Assembly: GCA_007121385.1 (NCBI GenBank)
Contig: SKLV01000004.1
Span: 1 to 61,289 of the forward strand
Reading direction: 5' to 3'
Length of the DNA: 61,289 nt
Origin: Bdellovibrionales bacterium
GTDB lineage: Bacteria; Bdellovibrionota; Bdellovibrionia; Bdellovibrionales; UBA1609
The position numbers and the translations under genes were made by a program. Under the pieces are notes generated by a model, which worked only from the letters and a program-made list of their open reading frames with translations, searched no databases and was not told the DNA's origin. This document shows positions 8,357-16,862 of the stretch, in pieces (positions within the stretch are counted from its first letter, which is position 1; every line of letters starts with the position of its first letter).

Positions 8357-8871
8357 GAAGAGAAAAAAAATATAAAATTTTAGTTGTCTGCCTTGTAGCT
8401 TTGAAGGTTTCACTTTTAAGTCTTGCCGGCTGCAGCCATCGTGGGGTCCATCAAGAGTGGTGGCGGGGGAGCTCTCACCAAGAGAGTATGGCAACGCTGG
8501 CTCAGCATTTGGGTGGATTTGCTGTGGCCATGTGGGAGATCGGTTACCGTTATCGGGAGCTTTACTGGGCGGGGCAGGACCAAAACTGGGAGTACGCTGA
8601 ATATCAGTTGGAAGAGATGAGAGAAGCTCTGGAAAAAGGGGTGGAAAGGCGTCCTGCTCGCGCCAATTCAACGCAGATGATCCTTCCCCTGCTGGATCGA
8701 ATGGAGAAGTTGATTTCTGAAAAAGATCTAGAAGCCTTTAATGGAGGCTTTCAAAAGCTCACTCAATCTTGTAATGCCTGCCATACTGCCGAACGAGTGA
8801 GCTTTATTCGCATTGAAGTTCCTCGGGAGAGGTTTTCGACCTTCAGTTTGCCCATGGCCCCAGGGCCTTGA
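8353..8871 (+). CDS. Monohaem c-type cytochrome-like lipoprotein, last gene of the crt operon
   Basis: The ORF track starts inside the cyclase; the ATG at 8353 overlapping the cyclase stop (ATGA) is the sensible start. The N-terminus is a lipoprotein signal (MRREKKYKILVVCLVALK, lipobox LAGC, lipidated Cys27). A single haem c site CNACH is at residues 140-144. The ~110 residues before it are helical (LAQHLGGFAVAMWEIGYRY, WEYAEYQLEEMREALEKG), reminiscent of four-helix cytochrome c' proteins. It should sit lipid-anchored in the periplasm. It is the only redox protein in the carotenoid operon, and its role there is unknown. Confidence 0.8.
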   Translation: MRREKKYKILVVCLVALKVSLLSLAGCSHRGVHQEWWRGSSHQESMATLAQHLGGFAVAMWEIGYRYRELYWAGQDQNWEYAEYQLEEMREALEKGVERRPARANSTQMILPLLDRMEKLISEKDLEAFNGGFQKLTQSCNACHTAERVSFIRIEVPRERFSTFSLPMAPGP

Positions 8872-8914
8872 CAAGCGTGGGCGAGGGATTGGGTCCTGAA
8901 TGGATGCTCCTTAT

Positions 8915-9727
8915 TTAATGGAGTTGTTGAGGACACAATAGATCTACTGTGTCTTCCAGGGCTTGGCGGACTAGATCTCTTTGGGTGAACATCAATCGAT
9001 CGGTGGCATATTCCAGATTGGGGCCCAAGGGCGACCAATCTCCCATTTGGCGCAGGAGCTGCTCCACCTCCAGGGCTCTGACGTCGGAGTCGGGGACAAA
9101 GTCTTTAGGTAAATGATAAGAGCGAATCAGCTCCAAAACATGAAAGTAAAGAGCCACCCAAGCCACCCCTCGGACCACTGTGCCTCGAACTCTTCCCCCA
9201 CCGTAGATTTGTGGATAGTGGTGTAGGGCTTGAATTAAAATGACTGAGGCCATGGTTTTAAAAGTAGGGCCTAAGGACTGTAAAAGATGCTGATAGCTGC
9301 GGGAGCTCTCCCCAAGCTGCAATAGGTTTTCTAGCTCTAACTCAAGCAAAATTCCATAGTGTCCGTTTAAAGCGGGCAGATAATCAATAGGTAGCCAAAG
9401 CGGGCTCAGCCAGTGGCATTGATGTTCTTGATACTGGACCACCTGAGTGGCTCGGGGGGCTTCGTTAAAGCCTTCGCAGGTTTGATAGTTAAAGTGTCCC
9501 CCCCGTAGGGCAAGAATTACTGTGCGTCGGGTCCTCTGCAGGGAAGAGGTATTGTAGAACTGGGGATAGAATTCGGTGTGATCAATCTGGCTTTGCGACC
9601 AATCTTCCGGCTCCACACAGAGGCCGTCGTAAGCTGAGTCTGAACCAAGGGCTCCGGCAAACGCAGGAGGAGAGCTGAAAGGGACGAAAAGAGCCAAAAA
9701 AACGACAGCGATCTTGAGGCCAAGCAT
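8915..9727 (-). CDS. Secreted hypothetical protein
   Basis: I recognise no family. The signal peptide is clear (MLGLKIAVVFLALFVPFSSPPAFA, cleavage after AFA). The mature region has at least four cysteines (GLCVEPE, QTCEGF, HQCHWL and LLCPQQ near the end), suggesting disulfides in the periplasm, and a mostly helical middle (LLLELELENLLQLGESSRS). It converges on the crt operon, with 43 bases between the stops, and is divergent from the next secreted protein across a 158-bp promoter region. Confidence 0.6.
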   Translation of the reverse strand: MLGLKIAVVFLALFVPFSSPPAFAGALGSDSAYDGLCVEPEDWSQSQIDHTEFYPQFYNTSSLQRTRRTVILALRGGHFNYQTCEGFNEAPRATQVVQYQEHQCHWLSPLWLPIDYLPALNGHYGILLELELENLLQLGESSRSYQHLLQSLGPTFKTMASVILIQALHHYPQIYGGGRVRGTVVRGVAWVALYFHVLELIRSYHLPKDFVPDSDVRALEVEQLLRQMGDWSPLGPNLEYATDRLMFTQRDLVRQALEDTVDLLCPQQLH

Positions 9728-9885
9728 TGCGCAGCATGATGTGGGTCTTTATGAGGCCAGGCTAGAATTTTTTATATTTTTGTAGAAAGTACCAGGCTCT
9801 GAAGCACTGCAAGTAGAAAAGTCTATGCGTTGTCAGCCTCTCCTCGCTTACGTAAAAATCTTTTATCTTCATTAAGGGGGGGATT

Positions 9886-10986
9886 ATGTTTTCCAAAATA
9901 GCTATTGGTTCTGTTTTTGCTTTATCAGCGCTCTGGCTGAGTCCATCTCATGTCAAGGCCAACCCACTGACCTATGAAGGGGGAGTGGTGGAGTACTCAG
10001 AGCCCACCTATTTGATGTGCGAAGGGAATGTGGAGCTCACTCAGCACCTGGCTCGTGCGGCCATCACCTCTCTGCAGAATATATTGCTGGAGATTAACGA
10101 GCGCTTTCCTCTTCCTGATCAGGTGATTGACTATCAAACCATTGAGCAGATGGACCGCCACGAGGATGAGATTTTAAAGGCCTTGGGGCGCATCAATGAA
10201 TTTGTGGGCAAGCAGAGAGCGCGTCGGGGTGGAGAAGTGGGTTGGCACCAAACCTGTCCCAAGGCCATGGTGGTTGTTGGGGGACGTACTTTCAGCGCCA
10301 AGAGCTTTCTCGCCGCTCCCGGTGGTTCTGTAGCCGTGGGTGTGGTCATTATGCCCACTTTGCGCCACCGCTACGACAGCACCACAGGAGCTTATTTAGG
10401 GACCTACTTTTGGCCTGAGATGGCTTTGGTGGGTTGGCCCAATGCAGACATTGGCTTAGGGCTTGGGGATAAGACCTCCTCAGGACGAATTTTTGGTGGT
10501 CTGATCTGGGATATTGAAGATGTGATGTCTAAGGCAGAAGACTTTCACGGCTTTGCTGTGGGTGGCTCGGGGACAGCCATGGGCTTACCCAGTCGGTTGA
10601 CCTCCCTGCCTCTATTTGCTGGATTGAACGCCTTTTTGGGAGGCCGAGGCTTGAATGTGAAGATGGGAGGAGTCAAGCAGATTTCCCGGGCCTCCGAAGC
10701 TCAGGTGGAGTTTGCCTACGTTCTTTTTGGCTCCAGTTTTAGCCGGTTCAATGAATTGCCAAGAACTCGCTTTGAGTCCCATGTCAATCTGGCCTCGGTT
10801 TTATCTTTTGACAATTTGGCCAAGCTTCTGGGCAACGCCCTTGTGGACTCTGGTCGTCGACAGGAGCAGGCCATTCAGGAGAGTCTTCGTCGAGCTGTTG
10901 AGGAGTATTTAATTGACCCCGATATGCAGCAGCCCACTCCACCTAGAAGAGGGCCTGGAATCAATCCTCCTTCAGCTCCTCGATGA
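9886..10986 (+). CDS. Secreted hypothetical protein
   Basis: No family is recognised. A Sec signal peptide (MFSKIAIGSVFALSALWLSPSHVKA) precedes a 341-residue mature protein. The middle is glycine-rich and beta-like (GGSVAVGVVIMPTL, MALVGWPNADIGLGLGDKTSSGR, FAVGGSGTAMGLPSRLTSL), and the end is proline-rich (PTPPRRGPGINPPSAPR). The composition would suit an outer-membrane or surface protein. The start is supported by AAGGGGGGG before ATG. The DsbA-like gene follows 67 bases later in the same direction and could help fold it. Confidence 0.6.
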   Translation: MFSKIAIGSVFALSALWLSPSHVKANPLTYEGGVVEYSEPTYLMCEGNVELTQHLARAAITSLQNILLEINERFPLPDQVIDYQTIEQMDRHEDEILKALGRINEFVGKQRARRGGEVGWHQTCPKAMVVVGGRTFSAKSFLAAPGGSVAVGVVIMPTLRHRYDSTTGAYLGTYFWPEMALVGWPNADIGLGLGDKTSSGRIFGGLIWDIEDVMSKAEDFHGFAVGGSGTAMGLPSRLTSLPLFAGLNAFLGGRGLNVKMGGVKQISRASEAQVEFAYVLFGSSFSRFNELPRTRFESHVNLASVLSFDNLAKLLGNALVDSGRRQEQAIQESLRRAVEEYLIDPDMQQPTPPRRGPGINPPSAPR

Positions 10987-11053
10987 TGATGCGGTGAGTT
11001 CATGACTCCCTTAGACTTCTCTGGTAGTTTCAGCTTTTAAGGAGGATGAATTT

Positions 11054-11740
11054 ATGGCTTCAAAGTGGATTTCTTTGCTGACAGTTTTTGGTTTTACAGT
11101 GGCCTGCACGGCGCAAATCGACGACGAGAAGATGAAGCAATGGGTGATGGACAACCCTGAGGTGATTATGGAGTCGGTGATGGCCTATCAGAGGACTGAG
11201 CAGGAGAGAAACCAGCCTCAGCCAGCCATGGTGAGCCAGTTCCGCAAAGAGCTCTTTGAATCCGGAGGCAGTCCCATGGCGGGAAATCCTAAGGGCAAGG
11301 TGGAGGTCGCTTACTTTTTTGACTTCAACTGTGGTCACTGTGCTCGCCAAAGCGACACCATCAATGCTGTATTGGCAGCTAATAATGATGTCAAAGTGGT
11401 TTACAAGAACTTTCCTGTTCTGGGTCCATCCTCAGAGTTGGCGGCTCGGGCGGCTTTGGCAGCTCATCAGCAGAACAAGTTTAAAGAGTTCTACTCTGAG
11501 GTCTACAAGACTCGAGAGCGCAGTGTTGAGGCCTTTAAAGGGATTGCCTCCCGCCTAGGCCTGGATGTGGATCAATGGGAAAAGGATTTGGAGTCAGAGA
11601 AGGTTCAGCAGGAGCTGGAAGCCACCCGCAATTTAGCCCAAAAGATGAAGATCGGTGGAACCCCTTTCTTGGCCATTGCCCCGGATAAGGTTTTCCCCGG
11701 TCGGGTGGATGAGCTTAAGGCTGTCATTGAGAGCCTCTAA
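11054..11740 (+). CDS. DsbA/Com1-like thioredoxin-fold protein, probable lipoprotein
   Basis: This is a periplasmic thiol oxidoreductase of the DsbA superfamily (Com1/BdbD-like). The active site CGHC is at residues 93-96 in YFFDFNCGHCARQS, and the cis-proline loop is GGTPFLAIAPD near residue 205. The N-terminus has a hydrophobic stretch ending FTVAC-TAQ, which could be a lipobox (Cys18), so the protein may be anchored. The helical region before the fold (MDNPEVIMESVMAYQRTEQ) is common in this subfamily. The ribosome-binding site AAGGAGG is strong. An intrinsic terminator follows 40 bases after the stop. Confidence 0.85.
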   Translation: MASKWISLLTVFGFTVACTAQIDDEKMKQWVMDNPEVIMESVMAYQRTEQERNQPQPAMVSQFRKELFESGGSPMAGNPKGKVEVAYFFDFNCGHCARQSDTINAVLAANNDVKVVYKNFPVLGPSSELAARAALAAHQQNKFKEFYSEVYKTRERSVEAFKGIASRLGLDVDQWEKDLESEKVQQELEATRNLAQKMKIGGTPFLAIAPDKVFPGRVDELKAVIESL

Positions 11741-11779
11741 GCCTTAAGAAGACTTTCTGATCATAAAGCCCGCATAAGT

Positions 11780-11823
11780 AGGCCCAACTGAGGATTAAGT
11801 CCTGAAAAGTTGGGTCTTTTTTT
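11780..11823 (+). terminator. Rho-independent terminator after the DsbA-like gene
   Basis: Arms GGCCCAACT (11781-11789) and AGTTGGGTC (11808-11816) pair over nine positions with one G:T, and a run of T follows directly (TCTTTTTTTG). This is the clearest intrinsic terminator in the window. Confidence 0.8.
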
Positions 11824-11964
11824 GTCCTTCAGTGCCCTTTTTGGGCTCTCTTCTAAGGGTTTTAGACCAAACTGAGCCCCTATGGGCTTCCTGAGGCTTT
11901 TTTGTCTCTGGCATGGGCTTTGCTCAAGTAGCTGGCTGTAAGAAAGCGAAATAGGAGCAAAAAT

Positions 11965-12609
11965 ATGCGTAAGGGAAAAATTAAAGCATGGGCACTCTCA
12001 CTGATTTTTATGATTGGGGCTTCTCAGGCCTTTTCCAGAAGTCTGGATAGCACCTTGGACTTGGACTTCGACCTCGAGGCTGAAGAGTTGCAAGTCTTTG
12101 ATGCTCAACAGTTAGAGGAGGCCGCTCGTCAAGAGGCTTTGGCCCTGGAGAGAGAGTCTCGGCGGCTGGAAAATGAGATCAAGAGGTCTGAGCGGCAGAG
12201 GGAGAGGCTCAAGACTCGTGTGGAGAGGTTGTCTCAGCGCTATGACAATAGCTTGGCAGTCTTTCAGCGAGTGGAAAAAAGAGCCCAAGCCGAGGAAAGA
12301 CGTTTACGTCAGGCTGAGGCTGAGGTGAATAAAGTAGAGGCCAGAGTGGATCAAGTGGAAAATCAGGCCATTGAGGCTCGAAATCGAAGGCTGGCTGCGG
12401 AAAAGCGTATTGGGCAAGCGGAAAAGAGAAGAAAGCAACTGACCCAAAGGTTGGAGCAACTGCGTCGTGACCTGCAGAAAGAGCAAAATTTATCTCGATC
12501 CTTACAGCAGAGGGAGCAAAGACTGGAAAGAGAGAATCAGCGCTTGGCTCGACTGGTGGAGCAAGAGCAGCACAAGTTGAATTTTTATGCGGACAGGGCT
12601 TTTGACTGA
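11965..12609 (+). CDS. Exported coiled-coil protein
   Basis: A signal peptide (MRKGKIKAWALSLIFMIGASQAFS) is followed by an acidic stretch (LDSTLDLDFDLEAEELQVFD) and then ~150 residues of almost uninterrupted coiled coil rich in Arg, Glu, Gln and Leu (ERESRRLENEIKRSERQRER, AEAEVNKVEARVDQVE). There is no catalytic domain. Such proteins usually act as periplasmic scaffolds, for example alongside peptidoglycan hydrolases, but nothing here names a partner. It has its own ribosome-binding site (AGGAG). Its stop lies 7 bases from the stop of convergent rnhA. Confidence 0.65.
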   Translation: MRKGKIKAWALSLIFMIGASQAFSRSLDSTLDLDFDLEAEELQVFDAQQLEEAARQEALALERESRRLENEIKRSERQRERLKTRVERLSQRYDNSLAVFQRVEKRAQAEERRLRQAEAEVNKVEARVDQVENQAIEARNRRLAAEKRIGQAEKRRKQLTQRLEQLRRDLQKEQNLSRSLQQREQRLERENQRLARLVEQEQHKLNFYADRAFD

Positions 12610-12616
12610 GCCGAGC

Positions 12617-13420
12617 TCAGATCTCGTCCTCTTCTACAGAACCACGATAACCCCAAGAGGCCAAAATGGCCTCTTCGTCTTTTGAGCTTTTGGCTTTTTT
12701 AAAACGGGCTCCCGAGCGGTTTTTTACCCTGGCCTCACATTGGGCCCAAGTCTTATGGCGAAGAACTCGTCCATCCACATAACTTAAATAGGAGTGGGGG
12801 TTTTTAGTCTTTCCCTCCGAAGAGGAGCTTTTGTTGGCGAGAGGGGGGAGTTCATCTTCTTGAGGGAGTTGGGTCAGGTCCACTCCGTAGTCCCTTAAGG
12901 GGCCATAATAGAGTTCAGGGAGTCGGCCTTGACTAAAGTCCACGGCAATTTGGTCGCAGCGCTCATTGCCCGGGTTGCCACTGTGACCTCGAACATAAAG
13001 CCACTTCAGGGAGAACCCCAGTTTTTTAATTTGGTGCACTTGTTGATCTAACTTTTCCCAAAGGTCTTGATTGAGAACCGCCTCTCCTTGACTGGAACGC
13101 CAGCCGCGCTTTTTCCAGTTAAAAATCCACTGGGTGATGCCGCGAATGACATAGGTGGAGTCAGTGTAAAGACAAATTTTGTCCTCCCCCAAAGGAGACT
13201 TCTTGGCAATAAGATTCAAGGCCTCAATAGTGGCCTGCATTTCCATGCGGTTATTGGTGGTTTGTGGCTGGCCCTGACCTAGCTCAAAAACTTTTTGGAG
13301 AGAGGGGATATAGACAATGGCTCCCCAACCTCCAGGGCCTGGGTTTCCCGAGCAGGCCCCATCGGTAAAAATTAAAACCGAAGACTTAGTCGCGACGATA
13401 GCCGCCGCCTCCGCCGCCAC
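12617..13420 (-). CDS. rnhA: Ribonuclease HI with a C-terminal HBD/viroplasmin-like extension
   Basis: This enzyme cleaves the RNA strand of RNA-DNA hybrids. The acidic catalytic set is intact: FTDGACSGNPGPGG, NNRMEMQATIEAL, LYTDSTYVIRG, then GHSGNPGNERCDQIA. After the catalytic domain (about residues 14-165) comes a linker. The last ~50 residues (YVDGRVLRHKTWAQCEARVK, then GARFKKAKSS) resemble the small hybrid-binding domain that eukaryotic RNase H1 carries at its N-terminus. The upstream ORF part is only a shadow of the RRM gene. The start is uncertain: GTG at 13420, overlapping the RRM gene by 35 bases, is my best guess, with GTG at 13432 as the alternative. Confidence 0.85.
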   Translation of the reverse strand: MAAEAAAIVATKSSVLIFTDGACSGNPGPGGWGAIVYIPSLQKVFELGQGQPQTTNNRMEMQATIEALNLIAKKSPLGEDKICLYTDSTYVIRGITQWIFNWKKRGWRSSQGEAVLNQDLWEKLDQQVHQIKKLGFSLKWLYVRGHSGNPGNERCDQIAVDFSQGRLPELYYGPLRDYGVDLTQLPQEDELPPLANKSSSSEGKTKNPHSYLSYVDGRVLRHKTWAQCEARVKNRSGARFKKAKSSKDEEAILASWGYRGSVEEDEI

Positions 13421-13700
13421 GACGGAAACCACCGCCTCCACCTTCACGGGGAGCCTGAGGCCGGGCTTCCGCCACAGTGATATTGCGGCCATCCATATCC
13501 TTGCCATTAAAGCGGGAGATTGCCTGCTGGGCCTCTTCGTCAGAGGACATTTCCACAAAGCCAAAGCCTTTTGATCGCCCACTGTCTCGGTCCGTGATCA
13601 CACGGGCGGACTCCACCTGGCCCACTTCAGAAAAGGCTTCTTTTAACGACATATCGTCGGTTGAGTAGGACAAGTTGCCTACATATAATTTTTTACCCAT
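13386..13700 (-). CDS. RNA-binding protein, single RRM with Gly/Arg-rich tail
   Basis: This small cytoplasmic RNA-binding protein has one RNA-recognition motif. RNP2 is LYVGNLSYS near the N-terminus and RNP1 is SKGFGFVEM in the middle. The tail is an RGG-like stretch (GGGGGFRRGGGGGGYRRD), as in cyanobacterial and plant glycine-rich proteins linked to cold stress. The start is MGKKLYVGN at 13700 with AAGGAG seven bases upstream; the longer ORF in the track has no such site. The last 35 bases overlap the proposed rnhA start, suggesting coupling. Confidence 0.9.
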   Translation of the reverse strand: MGKKLYVGNLSYSTDDMSLKEAFSEVGQVESARVITDRDSGRSKGFGFVEMSSDEEAQQAISRFNGKDMDGRNITVAEARPQAPREGGGGGFRRGGGGGGYRRD

Positions 13701-13829
13701 TAGGTCTCTCCTTAGGAACTTAAAAGCACCATCCCTCCAAAGCCCCACCTACAGGGCATAGGGCGGATGGCCAATGACTATGCAGGAGCTTATCATGTGA
13801 TTTTACCCCTTCGCCACAGAATTTTAGAG

Positions 13830-15707
13830 TTAACTGCGGCGGATAATGCTTCTCATATTGCCTTTGAGCACTTTTTTTCGCAGGCGAATGCTTTTGGGGG
13901 TCACCTCAATCCACTCGTCGTCATCGATCCATTCGATGCAGCGCTCAAGGGTCATCTCGCGCAGCCCCTTAAGGGTGACCAGGGCCTCTGATCCGGCCGC
14001 CCTTACATTGGTCAGCTTCTTTTCCCGGCAGGGGTTTACATTGAGGTCGTTTTCTTTATTGAATTCACCAATAATCATGCCCTCATAGACAGGGACTCCT
14101 GGGGGCGTGAAGAGCACCCCCCGGTCTTCCAAGTTGAGCAGGGCATACTCCATGGTCACCCCATCCCGGTCAGAGACCAGAGCCCCCCAGGACCGGTGGA
14201 GCATATCTCCCTTCCAAGGCACATACTCCACAAAGCGGGAACTGAAAATCCCCTCCCCCCGGGTGGCGGTGAGGAACTTAGTCCTCATTCCCAAAAGGCC
14301 GCGAGTGGGGATGTCAAACTCCAGACGGACCCGATTCTGTGTCCCCTCAGGGCCCGACTGAGTCCCACTGGGAACGTAGCTGATTAATATACCCTTTCTC
14401 TCTTGAAACATCCGCGTCACATCGCTGGCGTAGCTTTCAGGAACATCCAGAGTGGCCCTCTCGAGGGGTTCGGTCTTCTGCCCAGTTTCGTCTTTTAAGA
14501 AGAGGACCGCTGGACGACCCACCATAAACTCCAAGCCCTCTCGGCGCATCTGCTCAATCAAAATGGCAAACTGCAGTTCCCCCCGGCCTAAAATGCGGAA
14601 TTGGTCCGGCTGTTCAGTTTCTTCAAAGCGAATAGCCACATTTTGTAGGACCTCTTTTTGCAGGCGTTCCCTGAGTTTGCGGGACTGAACAGCTTCCCCC
14701 TCCCGTCCTGAAAAAGGTGAGGTGTTAACGGAAAAAATCATGGCCAAAGTGGGGGGATCAATTTCCAGTCGAGGAAGAGTGGGAATTTGATCTCCTTCAG
14801 CCAGAGTGTCGCCAATTTGAAAGTCCTCACTGCCAGCCACCACTGCAATGTCCCCGGCCTGAATCTCTGGGGCCTCCGTCTGCTTAAGGCCGCTGTAAGA
14901 AAAAAGCTTAGTGACAGAAAAACTCTCCTTGACCTCTTGTCCCTCTTCATTCAAACCCCGCCGCTGAATACGCAGACCCGGTCGGATGGATCCGGAGAGG
15001 ACTTTGCCGATGGCCAAGCGGCCCACAAAATCAGACCAGCCCAGATTGGTGGTCATCATCTGAAATCCCCCCGCATCCTGAATCTCGGGGGCGGCCAAGT
15101 GACGGACAATGGTCTCAAAAAGAGGTTCCAGGGAGCCCGCTTTGGCCCCACTGATCAACTGAGGAACTTCCTCAAAATCGGGGGTGCACCAGCCCTCTCT
15201 GGCACAGGCGTAGAGAATGGGAAAATCAGCCTGGGATTCGCTGGCCCCCAGATCAATAAAGAGATCAAAGGTCTGGTTGACCACTTCGGCCACCCTCACC
15301 CCATCCGAGCACTCGGGCCGATCGACCTTATTGATCACCAGAATGACCCGCTTTCCCTGGGAAAGGGCCTTTTGCAGTACAAAACGGGTTTGGGGCAGGG
15401 GGCCCTCGGCTCCATCAACAAGGAGGACAGCCCCATCCACCATTCCTAAAATTCGCTCCACCTCCCCGCCGAAGTCGGCGTGTCCGGGGGTGTCCACGAT
15501 GTTGATTCTGGTGTCCTTGTATTGAATGGCCGCATTTTTGGCCTGAATGGTAATGCCTCTTTCCCTCTCCAAATCCATGGAGTCCATCACTCTCTCTTCC
15601 ACCTGGTCTCGAGCTGAAAAGGTTCCTGCTTGCTTTAGCATATGGTCAACAAGGGTGGTTTTCCCGTGGTCCACATGGGCGATAATGCAAATATTCCTAA
15701 GATTCAT
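13830..15707 (-). CDS. typA: GTP-binding protein TypA/BipA
   Basis: This is a translational GTPase that binds the ribosome and aids assembly and stress adaptation. The G motifs are AHVDHGKTTLVD (G1), RGITIQAKN (G2), DTPGHADFGGE (G3) and NKVDRP (G4). The C-terminal part carries the TypA-specific region GVPVYEGMIIGEFNKENDL and TNVRAAGSEA. I place the start at 15707 (MNLRNICIIAHVDHG), giving 625 residues, close to the family norm; an ATG at 15719 is possible. The start overlaps the kinase stop by 11 bases, so the kinase and typA appear to be one transcription unit. Confidence 0.92.
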   Translation of the reverse strand: MNLRNICIIAHVDHGKTTLVDHMLKQAGTFSARDQVEERVMDSMDLERERGITIQAKNAAIQYKDTRINIVDTPGHADFGGEVERILGMVDGAVLLVDGAEGPLPQTRFVLQKALSQGKRVILVINKVDRPECSDGVRVAEVVNQTFDLFIDLGASESQADFPILYACAREGWCTPDFEEVPQLISGAKAGSLEPLFETIVRHLAAPEIQDAGGFQMMTTNLGWSDFVGRLAIGKVLSGSIRPGLRIQRRGLNEEGQEVKESFSVTKLFSYSGLKQTEAPEIQAGDIAVVAGSEDFQIGDTLAEGDQIPTLPRLEIDPPTLAMIFSVNTSPFSGREGEAVQSRKLRERLQKEVLQNVAIRFEETEQPDQFRILGRGELQFAILIEQMRREGLEFMVGRPAVLFLKDETGQKTEPLERATLDVPESYASDVTRMFQERKGILISYVPSGTQSGPEGTQNRVRLEFDIPTRGLLGMRTKFLTATRGEGIFSSRFVEYVPWKGDMLHRSWGALVSDRDGVTMEYALLNLEDRGVLFTPPGVPVYEGMIIGEFNKENDLNVNPCREKKLTNVRAAGSEALVTLKGLREMTLERCIEWIDDDEWIEVTPKSIRLRKKVLKGNMRSIIRRS

Positions 15708-16725
15708 AGATCTGTCCATTTCTCTTGGGCAGTTGAACTTTGAAGCAGGCTCCACCCAGAGGAGACGGCTCCACCATAATACGGCCCTCATGGGCCTCCA
15801 CACACATTTTCACTGACAAAAGTCCCAATCCTCGTCCCAGCCCTTTGGAGCTGGTGAAGGGAGAAAACAGCTGCTCCCTCTCTTCTGCAGGAATCCCAGG
15901 GCCGTTGTCATGGACCTCCAAAAAGAGGTCTGAGTCGTCCTCCTGGATATGGACCTCAATCTGTCCACCACCTTCACTCACGGCTTCTGAGGCGTTGAGA
16001 ACTAAGTTAATGAGAATTTGGTGAACGAGTAGAGGGTAAGCTTCCAGGTTTGAGCGATCAGAGGCCAGGGAGGATTGGAGCTGGAGACTGATCCCACGGT
16101 TTTTGAGTTGGGGCTGTAAAAGGTCTAGGTCCTCTCTGACAGCCTTTACCAAGTCCAACTGAGTTCTTTCCCCAAAGGCATTGGCTTCCCCCACCTGTCG
16201 CATTTTTTGACCCAGTTGGTTAAGAGTGTCCATCCCCTTGAGAAGCCTTTTGAGATCAAGGGTCAGAGGCTCTTCTGCTCTCATCTCCTCTAAACCAGAA
16301 CTCTGTACTGACCTTATATTGGCACCGCTTTTCTCCAAATAAGCCCTTAGGCGCTCGGAGGCGAAGGTCATGGATTGGAGAACATTATTGTAGTCGTGGG
16401 CCACTGAGGCCATTAAAAGGCCGGTCATGGCCTGCCGCTGTGAGTTCAGAAGCATTTCCTGGCCCTCTTGGACTTTTTGGCCAGCCTTTTCAATAGAGCG
16501 TAAAAAGTAATAGAGGAGTGAAAATAACAGCAGGGCCCCAAAGCCCACAAATGTAATTCCCTTCTGCACTTCAAATCTTTGAAATTCCTCAACAGTTTCA
16601 AAATGTTTTAAACCCCATTGACCTGTTAAATGGATGTACAGAGCGGATAGGGAAAAAAAGATCAGGGAGGCTAGGAGAGCCGAGCGCAAAGCCTGGGATT
16701 GGGGAGTGAAGAGTTTTTTTTGCAC
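15697..16725 (-). CDS. Membrane sensor histidine kinase
   Basis: Two membrane spans (ALLASLIFFSLSALYIHL and ITFVGFGALLLFSLLYYFL) bracket a tiny ~25-residue outside loop. The dimerisation helix follows with the likely phospho-histidine H110 in ASVAHDYNNVLQ. The ATPase domain has N box ILINLVLNASEAV, G1 DNGPGIP and G2 GLGRGLGLLSVK. The small loop means there is no large periplasmic sensor, so it may sense membrane state. No response regulator is adjacent; it overlaps typA instead. The orphan receiver at 44340 is far away, and a link would be a guess. Confidence 0.85.
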   Translation of the reverse strand: MQKKLFTPQSQALRSALLASLIFFSLSALYIHLTGQWGLKHFETVEEFQRFEVQKGITFVGFGALLLFSLLYYFLRSIEKAGQKVQEGQEMLLNSQRQAMTGLLMASVAHDYNNVLQSMTFASERLRAYLEKSGANIRSVQSSGLEEMRAEEPLTLDLKRLLKGMDTLNQLGQKMRQVGEANAFGERTQLDLVKAVREDLDLLQPQLKNRGISLQLQSSLASDRSNLEAYPLLVHQILINLVLNASEAVSEGGGQIEVHIQEDDSDLFLEVHDNGPGIPAEEREQLFSPFTSSKGLGRGLGLLSVKMCVEAHEGRIMVEPSPLGGACFKVQLPKRNGQIYES

Positions 16726-16862
16726 GGAATTTTTCAGCTCTTGTAATCTTGTCCAATGGCCTTGCGAAACAAGTGATTTTCGGGTTTAAGGAGTATTTTA
16801 ACCTGCACGTCACAGGATGTTAATGACTGCCCGGATTTGGGTCAATGTCTTAGGGAGGTTTT

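Noticed and set aside
13386-13450. GC-rich GGC/GGA repeat as a possible non-coding repeat
   Set aside because: It encodes the Gly/Arg tail of the RRM protein and is explained by that.
14787-15449. 220-aa plus-strand ORF opposite typA
   Set aside because: Shadow of a highly conserved GTPase gene; the composition is that of reversed typA codons.
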